The translations under genes were made by a program, and so were the position numbers. This document shows positions 25,501 to 32,502 of a DNA stretch of 33,919 nucleotides, piece by piece. Source of the stretch: Gammaproteobacteria bacterium (GTDB lineage: Bacteria; Pseudomonadota; Gammaproteobacteria; Steroidobacterales; Steroidobacteraceae); assembly GCA_021773365.1 (NCBI GenBank), contig JAJFKF010000104.1:1-33919 (forward strand). Reading direction: 5' to 3'. The notes beneath the pieces were generated by a model. That model was not told the DNA's origin and made no database searches. It saw nothing but the letters and a program-made list of their open reading frames with translations. How positions within the stretch are numbered: position 1 is the stretch's first letter; each line of letters begins with the position of its first letter.

Positions 25501-25848
25501 ACGCCCGCCGCCACCGAAGCACAGAACCGCAGCCTGCGAGGGATCGAGGAGCGTCTGGCTGACCTGCTGGTCACGCTGGGGGGCGATCAGACGATTGCAT
25601 CGCGCAATGAAGCGGCGCCCATGTCCATCCAGGATCGCGTCAACAGCATCCAGCGCGGCTATCGAGCTTCACGGGCGGAGGTCACGCCGACTTACCGTGA
25701 TGCCTACCGCATCGCGGCTGAGCAGTTCACGGCAGTTCTGGCGGGCCTGAAGCGTATCGAGGCGGACCTGGTGGCCTTCGAGCAGCAGGCAGAGCAGGCA
25801 CTGGTGCCCTGGACACCGGGGCGGCTGCCGGACTGGCAGCCGGAGTAA
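22588..25848 (+). CDS. Secreted BNR/sortilin-like beta-propeller protein
   Basis: A 1086-residue exported protein. A signal peptide (about 1-26) is followed by a charged KDKDKDK stretch and a long region (about 40-760) rich in Asp-box repeats of the SxDxGxxW type. About eleven are visible, including SIDGGRTW, SADGGESW, STDGGANW, SDDRGGSW, TTDSGGSW and TADRGRSW. These form beta-propellers as in VPS10/sortilin and some glycoside hydrolases. The C-terminal quarter has an Ig-like strand region (ILTVTDGGGAVVRRI...RVAWDLR) and a helical end. Database names often call it a glycosyl hydrolase, but no catalytic residues could be identified. ATG 22588 has an AAGAGGG site. It separates gmk from yicC and ends one base from the yicC stop. 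Confidence 0.88.
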   Translation: MRAAKILLPILLVLAGGASPDAGFAADKDKDKPNPLAGLQLRGIGPAATSGRIADLAFVPGRSHEYFAAVASGGLWKTTNAGTTWTPVFENQGAYAVGVVRIHPANPLEMWVGTGENKAQRSVAYGDGVYKSIDGGRTWKNKGLKDSGHIGDIAFDPQDPSVIYVAAQGPLWSKGGDRGLYRSADGGESWTRILDIDPYTGVNNILIDPRNPSNLIVSSYQRHRQVWTMINGGPGSAIYKSTDGGANWRKITAGLPGDHMGRIGLAIAPSNPDMVYAVIEAMPAERGVYRSEDFGENWSKRSDRNSSAPMYYHELTVDPHSAETVYLLDTVTAVSDDGGRSWTSLSSQHKHVDDHALWIDPQDSEHLVIGCDGGIYESWDRGQVWRHVSSLPVTQFYRVTPDNDWPFYNVYGGTQDNNTVSAPSRTTTGQGIANSDWKMILGGDGFKAQIDPTDPDTVYAQLQYGNLVRFDRRSGESLFIIPQPAADEPALRWNWNSPLLISPHNPQRLYYGAQKLFRSDDRGGSWRAISGDLSRGLDRNKLEVMERVWSVDAIAKNASTSLYGSLIAVDESPLQEGLIYAGTDDGLVSVTTDSGGSWRRIERISGVPEGTYVSDVLASRHDAGVAYATFDNHKRGDFKPYLMRTADRGRSWTSIAGDLPARGSVHTLVEDHVDPRLLFVGTEFGLFFTQDGGRHWVQMRAGLPTIAVRDLEIQRRENDLVVATFGRGIYILDDYTPLRFPAAEVTASEAMLFPVKDAWLYIPDNMASGSLGAAHFTAPNPPFGAVITYYLKEGPQTRARQRRQEEQRIEKEGGDTPYPDWEALRVEDREESPQVILTVTDGGGAVVRRISVPTQGGLNRVAWDLRLHDTEPVRAGQGGGQGRGSSGPLVVPGEYNVSLARRVDGVLTQLTGPLSFTVKALNLGADVAADPRTLHEFQVSTARLQRAVSGALRAASEMQERITLLKQGLFVTPAATEAQNRSLRGIEERLADLLVTLGGDQTIASRNEAAPMSIQDRVNSIQRGYRASRAEVTPTYRDAYRIAAEQFTAVLAGLKRIEADLVAFEQQAEQALVPWTPGRLPDWQPE

Positions 25849-25856
25849 GTTACTCC
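25842..25856. repeat. Palindrome holding two convergent stop codons
   Basis: GGAGTAA-G-TTACTCC. The left arm contains the TAA of the BNR gene and the right arm the complement of the yicC TAA. Both genes therefore end in Glu-stop within one 15-base palindrome. It might act as a weak two-way stop, but it lacks a T-run. Confidence 0.4.
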
Positions 25857-26728
25857 ACGTTCTGAATCTGCTCGCGCATCTGGTCGATCAGCACCTTCAT
25901 GTCGACAGCTGCGCGTGTGGTTTCCAGGTCCTGTGACTTGGACGACAGGGTGTTGGCCTCGCGATTCAGTTCCTGCATCAGGAAGTCCAGCCGGCGACCG
26001 GCGGGCTCCGGGCTGTTCAGTGCCTGACGTACCTCGGTGATGTGGCCGCGGAGACGGTCGAGCTCCTCGTCCACGTCCATTTTATTCGTGAGGATAAGCA
26101 GTTCCTGCTCCAGTCGCTCGACGTTCAGGTCCGCCTGCAATTGTGCCAGCCGCTCTGTCAGTTTTGTGCGCATGCGCGCGCGCACTTCCGGCAGACGCGC
26201 GGTGACCGCTTCCACCAGCTGCAGCAGTCCGACGCAGCGCTGCTCTATCAATTCACAGATGCGCTCACCTTCGCGGGCGCGTACCTCACCAAGACTGCTG
26301 AGCGCGGTGGCGAGGGCGGTGCGAGCGGCGGCCAGCAGTGGCGAAAGGTCGCGCTCGGCCTCCTGCACCACGCCGGGCCAGCGCAGCACGTCGACCGGAT
26401 CGAGTGCGCGCAAGTCGGTTTGTGTCTGCTGCGCCAGGGCGGCGATCTCGCGGACGCGCAGCAGCAGATTCTGCGCCAGCTGTGCGTCAACGCGCAGCTC
26501 GCCGGAAGCGGCCGCTGCCGACTTGAAATTGCAGGTGCAGTCCGCCTTGCCGCGCCGCAGAACGCCGGCGATGGCCTGGCGGAACTCGCCCTCGGCGGCG
26601 CGCAATTCCTCCGGCAGGCGGCAGCCGACTTCCAGGTAGCGGTGATTGACGGTGCGCAGTTCCCAGGTGAGCGTTCCCCATGGGCCCGCCTGGTCGCCGC
26701 GGGCAAAGCCGGTCATGCTGCAGATCAT
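25850..26728 (-). CDS. yicC: YicC family endoribonuclease
   Basis: A 292-residue YicC/YloC protein. In E. coli the family is an endoribonuclease linked to RNA decay and stationary-phase fitness. Diagnostic features are the start MICSMTGFARG, WELRTVNHRYLEVGCRLPEELR, and the C-terminal DUF1732 segment with GRRLDFLMQELNREANTLSSKSQD. Length is typical (about 287-293). It usually neighbours gmk directly. Here the large BNR gene lies between them in the opposite direction. It is divergent from the PP2C gene, with an 83-base gap. Confidence 0.95.
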   Translation of the reverse strand: MICSMTGFARGDQAGPWGTLTWELRTVNHRYLEVGCRLPEELRAAEGEFRQAIAGVLRRGKADCTCNFKSAAAASGELRVDAQLAQNLLLRVREIAALAQQTQTDLRALDPVDVLRWPGVVQEAERDLSPLLAAARTALATALSSLGEVRAREGERICELIEQRCVGLLQLVEAVTARLPEVRARMRTKLTERLAQLQADLNVERLEQELLILTNKMDVDEELDRLRGHITEVRQALNSPEPAGRRLDFLMQELNREANTLSSKSQDLETTRAAVDMKVLIDQMREQIQNVE

Positions 26729-26811
26729 GCTGGTTTGATGTTATAAAGCCGCGCCGTTCGCAGCGGCCGACAGTTTAGAGAACCTCCGGGAACAAGTGTA
26801 GAGATTCGCCA

Positions 26812-27567
26812 TTGCGAGTGGAGCATGCAGACTGCAGTCTGGTTGGCCATCGAGAGGACAACCAGGATCGCGTAGCGGTGGCGGTAACCGAGCAGGCCGC
26901 GCTGCTCGTCGTCATCGATGGCATGGGTGGCCATGCCGAGGGTGCACGCGCCGCCGAGGCGGCCGCCAAATCCCTGGTTGAAAGCTTCCGCAATGTGCCC
27001 CACCCGGTATTCGACCCACTGGGCTTCCTGCACCTGGCGCTGGGAAGGGCTCATGACCGCGTGGTGGAACTTGGAGTGGGCCTGAGCGTCGAGACGCGCC
27101 CGCGCGCCACCTGTGCCGTATGTCTGGTACAGCAGGGCAGTGCCTACTGGGCGCACATCGGTGACAGCCGTATTTACCATATCCGGGGCGGCGCGCCGCT
27201 GGAGCGCACCCGGGATCACAGCCACGTGGAGCAACTGCTGCGCGAGGGTTCGATCACCGAGGACGAAGTGCAGGACCATCCCATGAGAAATTTTGTCGAA
27301 TGTTGCCTGGGCGGTGATGCCGTCCTGCCGGAGATGAGCATCGGCCGCCGCCGCGCGCTGGCGCCCAACGACATCGTGCTGCTATGTACCGATGGGGTAT
27401 GGGCCAATCTCAAGGACACCGAGGTGGCCGGTTTCTGCGGGCAGGGCGCTGCCGCCGAGTCGCCCCTGGGCCCCGCGCTTGCCGCGCTGTGCCACAAGGC
27501 CGTCGTGGCCTCCGAACCGTACAGCGACAATGCCACTGCTGCGGCCATCCGCTGGCTGGGCGACTGA
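26812..27567 (+). CDS. PP2C-family protein serine/threonine phosphatase
   Basis: A 251-residue metal-dependent PPM/PP2C phosphatase acting on phosphoserine/threonine, predicted cytoplasmic. Metal and phosphate motifs are present: HREDNQDR (13-20), DGMGGH (36-41), AHIGDSR (114-120), LCTDGVW (191-197) and [11 protein letters not shown] near the C-terminus. There is no ATG. TTG 26812 (site TAGAGA upstream) or GTG 26818 are the only in-frame starts after a stop at 26776. Similar phosphatases are often paired with a Ser/Thr kinase, but none lies in this window. The gene ends one base before the rph start. Confidence 0.93.
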   Translation: MRVEHADCSLVGHREDNQDRVAVAVTEQAALLVVIDGMGGHAEGARAAEAAAKSLVESFRNVPHPVFDPLGFLHLALGRAHDRVVELGVGLSVETRPRATCAVCLVQQGSAYWAHIGDSRIYHIRGGAPLERTRDHSHVEQLLREGSITEDEVQDHPMRNFVECCLGGDAVLPEMSIGRRRALAPNDIVLLCTDGVWANLKDTEVAGFCGQGAAAESPLGPALAALCHKAVVASEPYSDNATAAAIRWLGD

Positions 27568-27568
27568 T

Positions 27569-28285
27569 ATGCGTCCCAGCGGCCGCAAACCCGACCAGCT
27601 GCGCACTGTGCGCCTCACCCGCGGCTATACGCGCCATGCCGAGGGCTCGGTGCTGGTGGAGTTTGGCGATACCCGTGTGCTGTGCACCGCCAGCGTCGAG
27701 GAGAATGTGCCGCACTTCCTGCGCGGCGCCGGCAAGGGGTGGATCACCGCCGAATACGGCATGCTGCCGCGCGCCACGCACACCCGTTCGGCCCGCGAGG
27801 CAGCGCGCGGCAAGCAAAGTGGTCGCACCCAGGAGATCCAGCGCCTCATCGGCCGTTCCCTGCGTGCCGTGGTGGACCTTTCCGCGCTCGGGGAACGCAC
27901 AATTACCATCGACTGCGATGTGCTGCAGGCCGACGGCGGTACCCGCACCGCCGCCATCACGGGTGCTTACGTCGCCCTCGCCGACGCTGTCGACAAGCTC
28001 ATCGCGCGTCGCGCTCTTGCCGCCAGCCCGCTGCACGGCCAGGTCGCCGCTGTTTCGGTCGGCATCTACCGTGGAACACCAGTGCTCGACCTCGATTATG
28101 CCGAGGACTCCGAGGCGGAGACCGACATGAACGTGGTCATGAACAATGGCGGTGGCTTCATCGAAGTGCAGGGCACTGCCGAAGGCCACGCCTTCCGCCG
28201 CAGCGAACTTGACGACCTCCTGAATCTCGCCGCCACCGGCCTTGCCGACCTCTTCGCCCTGCAGACCCAGTCCCGCACAGACTGA
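27569..28285 (+). CDS. rph: Ribonuclease PH
   Basis: A 238-residue phosphorolytic 3'-5' exoribonuclease that trims tRNA 3' ends and helps turn over structured RNA. Family features are [52 protein letters not shown], the arginine-rich [17 protein letters not shown], and [19 protein letters not shown]. Length equals that of E. coli RNase PH (238). The frame is open further up inside the phosphatase gene, but ATG 27569, one base after that gene's stop, matches the family start. Confidence 0.96.
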   Translation: MRPSGRKPDQLRTVRLTRGYTRHAEGSVLVEFGDTRVLCTASVEENVPHFLRGAGKGWITAEYGMLPRATHTRSAREAARGKQSGRTQEIQRLIGRSLRAVVDLSALGERTITIDCDVLQADGGTRTAAITGAYVALADAVDKLIARRALAASPLHGQVAAVSVGIYRGTPVLDLDYAEDSEAETDMNVVMNNGGGFIEVQGTAEGHAFRRSELDDLLNLAATGLADLFALQTQSRTD

Positions 28286-28348
28286 CCAACCAACAGTACG
28301 TCCCCGTTCTGCCTCACGCATGCGCTGACACTGAGACAGGATCTTCGA

Positions 28349-28933
28349 ATGAAACTGGTCCTGGCCACCTCCAATCCCGGCAAACTCCGCGAACTGCGTG
28401 CCCTGCTCGCCCCTCGCAACATCGAGGTTCTCCCTCAATCGAACTTCGGGCTTGTCTCGGCCGAGGAAACCGGCACGACCTTTGTCGAGAATGCGCTGCT
28501 GAAAGCCCGTCACGCGGCACGGGCCACGGCCCTGCCCGCCATTGCCGATGACTCCGGCCTGGAGGTCGACGCGCTGGACGGACGCCCCGGCGTACATTCA
28601 GCCCGCTACGCCGGCCCGGAGGCCACTGACGGGCAGAACAACACCCGGCTGCTGGAGGAACTGCGCGGCGTGTCGCAGGAGCTGAGAACTGCCCGCTATC
28701 GCTGTGTTCTGGCGATGGTGCGCAGTGGCGATGATCCTGCTCCGCTGATCTGCGAAGGGGTGTGGGAGGGCCGCATCGGCCACAGCCCGCAGGGCGAGGC
28801 CGGGTTCGGCTATGACCCGCTGTTCGTGCTCGATGACAGCCCGGGCACGGCGGCACAGCTGGCGCCCGAGGAGAAAAATCGCATCAGTCATCGCGGGCAG
28901 GCCCTGCAGCTGCTGCTGGCCCGGCTACCTTGA
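28349..28933 (+). CDS. rdgB: XTP/dITP diphosphatase RdgB
   Basis: A 194-residue Ham1/RdgB house-cleaning enzyme that hydrolyses dITP, XTP and ITP so that deaminated purines do not enter nucleic acids. Family motifs are the start LVLATSNPGKLRELRALL, ADDSGLEVDALDGRPGVHSARY, and FGYDPLFV near 150. The ATG has an AGGAT site. It follows rph by 63 bases, and its stop overlaps the likely hemW TTG start. Order rph-rdgB-hemW is common in Gammaproteobacteria. Confidence 0.96.
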   Translation: MKLVLATSNPGKLRELRALLAPRNIEVLPQSNFGLVSAEETGTTFVENALLKARHAARATALPAIADDSGLEVDALDGRPGVHSARYAGPEATDGQNNTRLLEELRGVSQELRTARYRCVLAMVRSGDDPAPLICEGVWEGRIGHSPQGEAGFGYDPLFVLDDSPGTAAQLAPEEKNRISHRGQALQLLLARLP

Positions 28934-30204
28934 TTGATGTTCAGGAAGGCAACGATGAGCGGCACAACAGGCTGGTTGTTCCGCCACTCGCCATTTATGT
29001 GCATCTCCCATGGTGTGTGCGCAAGTGTCCGTACTGTGACTTCAACTCCCATGCCATCAATGGCGAGGTGCCTGAGCAGCGGTACATCGAGGCTCTGATA
29101 CAGGATTTGCAACTGCAGGCGCCTGGCGTTTCAGGGCGCCTGGTTGGCAGCGTCTTCATCGGCGGCGGTACGCCCAGCCTGTTCACGCCCGCCGCCATTG
29201 CGCGGCTGCTCGAGGCGATCCGCGGGCAGCTGGACTGCGGCGGGATGGAAGTGACCATGGAGGCCAATCCCGGCGCCATCGAACATGGCCGGTTTGCCGA
29301 GTATCGTGCCGCGGGCATCAACCGGGTGTCACTGGGAGGGCAATCCTTCAACGCCACTCATCTTCAGGCACTTGGCCGCATTCATCAGGCGGGGGAGACA
29401 GTGAAGGCTGCTGAAGAGCTGCATGCGGCGGGTCTGGAGAACTTCAACATCGACCTGATGTACGGGCTGCCCGGCCAGTCCCCGCAGCAGGCGCTGGATG
29501 ACCTGCGCACCGCCATGACCCTGTCGCCAGCACATCTGTCCCACTACCAGCTGACGCTGGAACCCGGTACGGCATTCTTCCACCGTCCGCCGGCCCTGCC
29601 CGACGACGACATGTGCTGGGACATGCAGCAGCGCTGCCAGGCGTTGCTGGCGGAAAACGGCTATCACCAGTACGAGATATCGGCCTACGCCCCGCCGTCC
29701 CGCCGTTGCCAGCACAACCTCAACTACTGGCAGTTCGGCGACTATGTTGGGTTGGGCGCGGGCGCCCACGGGAAAATAAGCAGCGCGGGCGCCCACGGGG
29801 AAATAACCAGCGCAGGCGCCCGCAGCGATGCCCCGCCGGCTGCCGACAGCCTCCGCATTCAACGCACCACCCATCCACGACTGCCGCGCCGCTACATGGA
29901 AGCGATTGAATCCGGTCAGGGCCAGCCCGAGGTCCGGGTGGTCACCGATCGCGAGCGGCCCTTCGAGTTCATGCTGAACGCCCTGCGCCTGATGCAGGGT
30001 TTTACGGTGGAGCAATTCGAGACCCGTACCGGCCTGCAGGCCCGCGGGATCATCGAACCGATCGAGGCCGCCGTGGCGAAGGGGCTGCTCGAGCCCGCCC
30101 CAGGCCCCGGCTGGCGCCCCACTCCCCTGGGCCACCGCTTCCTCAACGATCTGCAGATGATGTTCCTCGCGCCCCCGCCGGTCGCTGAGCCAAATCCAAA
30201 CTGA
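28930..30204 (+). CDS. hemW: HemW, radical-SAM haem chaperone
   Basis: A 424-residue radical-SAM protein of the HemN-like HemW family, now regarded as a haem-trafficking factor. The iron-sulfur motif is CVRKCPYC (C29, C33, C36), followed by GGGTPS and the family motif NLNYWQFGDYVGLGAGAHG. At residues about 277-303 the conserved AGAHGK site is followed by two more copies of a nine-residue unit (AGAHGKISS, AGAHGEITS, AGARSD), an insertion not expected in the family. The C-terminal HemN domain is intact. The TTG start overlaps the rdgB stop (TTGA). A better ribosome site (AGGAAGG) faces an out-of-frame ATG at 28955. Confidence 0.93.
   Translation: MIDVQEGNDERHNRLVVPPLAIYVHLPWCVRKCPYCDFNSHAINGEVPEQRYIEALIQDLQLQAPGVSGRLVGSVFIGGGTPSLFTPAAIARLLEAIRGQLDCGGMEVTMEANPGAIEHGRFAEYRAAGINRVSLGGQSFNATHLQALGRIHQAGETVKAAEELHAAGLENFNIDLMYGLPGQSPQQALDDLRTAMTLSPAHLSHYQLTLEPGTAFFHRPPALPDDDMCWDMQQRCQALLAENGYHQYEISAYAPPSRRCQHNLNYWQFGDYVGLGAGAHGKISSAGAHGEITSAGARSDAPPAADSLRIQRTTHPRLPRRYMEAIESGQGQPEVRVVTDRERPFEFMLNALRLMQGFTVEQFETRTGLQARGIIEPIEAAVAKGLLEPAPGPGWRPTPLGHRFLNDLQMMFLAPPPVAEPNPN
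29758..29826 (+). repeat. 27-bp tandem repeat inside hemW
   Basis: Two full 27-base units (29758-29784 and 29785-29811) differ at only two positions, and a third unit starts at 29812 and diverges after about 15 bases. The period is nine codons, so the frame is kept. Confidence 0.85.
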
Positions 30205-30544
30205 TCAGTCACTTAACGGTTATGCACAGCGGCGTACCCGGTGTGCGCCAGAGCACATCTGTCCGCCAACAAACGTCGGAAGTCGGCGACGTAGCCTATA
30301 AGCTATTGAAAATAAAGAATAAAAAAGCTGACTATTTTTTGAGCAAAGTAACAGCGCAGCGCACTTTCAGCTGTGGCGCGGGGGTGCGGAGCAAGTCTTC
30401 CACAGAGTTATCCACAGGTTTTGTGGATAAGGAAAAAAAAGATCGACTGGCCATGGCGTAATAAAACCTTAATAAAGTGCGGGGTCATGCATTCGCTGTA
30501 ACACGTTGTTAAATAATCGATTCACTCTTTTGGAGGCGGTAATC
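30205..30544. other. Intergenic region with DnaA boxes and AT-rich DNA
   Basis: About 400 bases between hemW and rpmE have no credible gene. DnaA-box 9-mers (TTATNCACA) occur at 30220-30228 (TTATGCACA, plus), 30408-30416 (TTATCCACA, plus) and 30422-30430 (TTATCCACA on the minus strand). The last two form a facing pair. An AT-rich stretch (30300-30350) lies between the first and second boxes, and a second one (30430-30475) follows the third. The layout resembles a replication origin or a DnaA-binding control site. The downstream part holds the rpmE promoter. Confidence 0.5.
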
Positions 30545-30573
30545 TTGTCTGTTTCAGGCGCTGTCGTTACACT
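30545..30573 (+). promoter_or_regulatory. Predicted rpmE promoter
   Basis: -35 TTGTCT (30545-30550), a 17-base spacer and -10 TACACT (30568-30573), about 30 bases before the rpmE ATG. This is a close match to the sigma-70 consensus at ideal spacing. Confidence 0.6.
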
Positions 30574-30603
30574 GCGCGCCCTTTTTCGCAGGCTACCAGC
30601 GCC

Positions 30604-30813
30604 ATGAAAGCCGCCATCCACCCCGATTACAAAGAAATCACGGTTACCTGCACCTGCGGGAATACCTTCGCCACGCGCTCAACGCTGGGCGAGGATCTGC
30701 AGGTCGAGGTGTGCTCGAATTGCCACCCCTTCTACACCGGCAAGCAGAAGATCGTTGATACCGGCGGACGGGTGGACAAGTTCCGCAAGAAGTATGGCAT
30801 CGAGGCGCGCTGA
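30604..30813 (+). CDS. rpmE: 50S ribosomal protein L31
   Basis: A 69-residue L31 of the zinc-binding (C+) type. The four ligand cysteines are C16 and C18 (TCTCGN) and C37 and C40 ([14 protein letters not shown]). The conserved [11 protein letters not shown] end is present. Length is normal (E. coli 70). No Zur-like operator was recognised upstream. Confidence 0.97.
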   Translation: MKAAIHPDYKEITVTCTCGNTFATRSTLGEDLQVEVCSNCHPFYTGKQKIVDTGGRVDKFRKKYGIEAR

Positions 30814-30881
30814 AGAGGGCGCGCGGCGCGAAAGCGCGGTAAAGTAAAAGCCCGCCACGTCGGCGCTCCCGGAGCAGGCGC

Positions 30882-32357
30882 ATGAACGTTTTCAAGACAT
30901 TTCTCCACCTCCTGACCGGGGTCATCCTCGGGCTGGGCCTGGGCAGTTGTGCCACCAACCCCGTCACCGGAAATCGTGACGTCGCTGTCGTCAGCGAGAA
31001 GGGTGAGATCGAGCAGGGCCGCAAGGCGCACGAGGAAGTCATCAAATTCTACGGCGTCTATGAAGACCAGGCGCTGCAGGACTACGTCAACGAGATCGGC
31101 CAGCGCCTGGCGCGCAACAGCCATCGGCCGGACCTGGAGTGGCACTTCACCGTCGTCGATGCAGACGACATCAATGCCTTCGCCCTGCCCGGCGGTTACA
31201 TCTACATCACCCGCGGCATCATGGCCTATCTCAACTCCGAGGCCGAGCTGGCCGCGGTGATTGGGCACGAGATCGGTCACGTCACCGCGCGCCATTCGGT
31301 GCGACAGCAATCCCAGGGCCTGCTGGCCGGCATTCTGGGCATGGGCGCCGCAATCTTCACCGGCAGTCAGGCCGTGGCGGACCTCGCCAACATTGGCGGA
31401 CAGGCCGTCCTGCGAGGCTACGGCCGCGACATGGAGCTGGAGGCTGACAAACTCGGTGCCGAGTATCTGGCCAAGACCGGCTACAGCCCCCAGGCCATCA
31501 TCGACGTGGTGGGCGTGCTGAAAAACCAGGAAGTGTTCGAGATTGACCTGGCACGTGCGGAGGGGCGCGAGCCTCGTGTCTATCACGGCGTTTTCTCCAC
31601 CCACCCTTCGGCTGACGCCCGCCTGCAGCAGGCGGTGCAGGTGGTCGGTGATCCGGGCAATTCCGGTGCCGGCCGCGTTGGCAGGGAAGACTACTTCCAG
31701 CACATCGAGGGCTTGTCCGTCGGCAGCAGCAAGGCCCAGGGCATTGTGCGCGACAACCGGTTTTATCATTCCAGCCTTGGTATTACCGTGGCGTTCCCTC
31801 GCGACTGGGTGGTGCTCAACCAGCGCAATCGCCTGCTCGCGCATACTCGCGGGCAGGATTCCTTTCTGCAGATCACCATTGCCGATCGTCCCGAGGATCT
31901 CTCGCCGCGCGAGTTTCTGGCCAAGGAACTCGGCCGGGTGCGCCTCTCGGCCGGCGAGGACATGACCGTCGACGGCAAGGAAGGTTATGCGGCCATTGCC
32001 GCCTCAGGATCACCGCTGGACCAGGGCGCAGGTCCAGTGCGCTATGTAGCCATCTATCGCGACAAGAGCGTGTACATGTTCGCGGCGGCCAGCCGCTCCA
32101 GTCATAACGGCGTACCGGCGGCCGACCGGATATTTCTTTCCACGGTACAGACCCTGCGCGGGCTGCGACCGACGGAGTTTCCGCTCACCGAGCCAAACCG
32201 CATCCACATCATGCAGGCCGACGCTTCCACGCGCATGGCCACACTGGCGCGCAGCGCGCCCATTCCGAAGTATCCGGAGCAGATACTGCGGCTGATGAAT
32301 GATCTGTACCCGAACAAAGAGCCGGTGCCCGGGCAGCTGGTGAAAATCGTCCGCTGA
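30882..32357 (+). CDS. M48-family metalloprotease lipoprotein
   Basis: A 491-residue periplasmic zinc protease tethered by a lipid. The signal peptide ends in the lipobox LGSC (Cys23). The zinc site is HEIGH (129-133), with the third ligand in MELEADKLG (Glu187). The BepA/LoiP family to which it is related controls outer-membrane protein quality. The C-terminal region (about 290-491), with GITVAFPRDWVVLNQRNRL and a final helical part, is not the TPR domain of BepA and its role is unknown. ATG 30882 has a GGAG site upstream. It lies 68 bases after rpmE and 145 before gltA. Confidence 0.93.
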   Translation: MNVFKTFLHLLTGVILGLGLGSCATNPVTGNRDVAVVSEKGEIEQGRKAHEEVIKFYGVYEDQALQDYVNEIGQRLARNSHRPDLEWHFTVVDADDINAFALPGGYIYITRGIMAYLNSEAELAAVIGHEIGHVTARHSVRQQSQGLLAGILGMGAAIFTGSQAVADLANIGGQAVLRGYGRDMELEADKLGAEYLAKTGYSPQAIIDVVGVLKNQEVFEIDLARAEGREPRVYHGVFSTHPSADARLQQAVQVVGDPGNSGAGRVGREDYFQHIEGLSVGSSKAQGIVRDNRFYHSSLGITVAFPRDWVVLNQRNRLLAHTRGQDSFLQITIADRPEDLSPREFLAKELGRVRLSAGEDMTVDGKEGYAAIAASGSPLDQGAGPVRYVAIYRDKSVYMFAAASRSSHNGVPAADRIFLSTVQTLRGLRPTEFPLTEPNRIHIMQADASTRMATLARSAPIPKYPEQILRLMNDLYPNKEPVPGQLVKIVR

Positions 32358-32502
32358 GCGGCGACCCGGGCCGGACTGATGCGGGGCAGGTTGCGCGTCC
32401 GTGCCCCCGTGCGCGACCTCGCCAACATCGGGCCGTGATCGTCTTGATTTGATCGCCGGAAGCGTCGAGACTTCCGCCTCTTCCCATGATGGACCCGCGC
32501 CC

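Noticed and set aside
27410-28597. 395-codon minus-strand frame over the PP2C gene end, rph and rdgB
   Set aside because: It crosses three well-supported plus-strand genes and shows no domain.
30222-30461. 79-codon ORF between hemW and rpmE
   Set aside because: No ribosome site. It spans the AT-rich segment and the DnaA boxes, and its composition does not look like protein.
30814-30881. GC-rich stretch after rpmE as a terminator
   Set aside because: Short GCGC pairings but no clear stem followed by a T-run.
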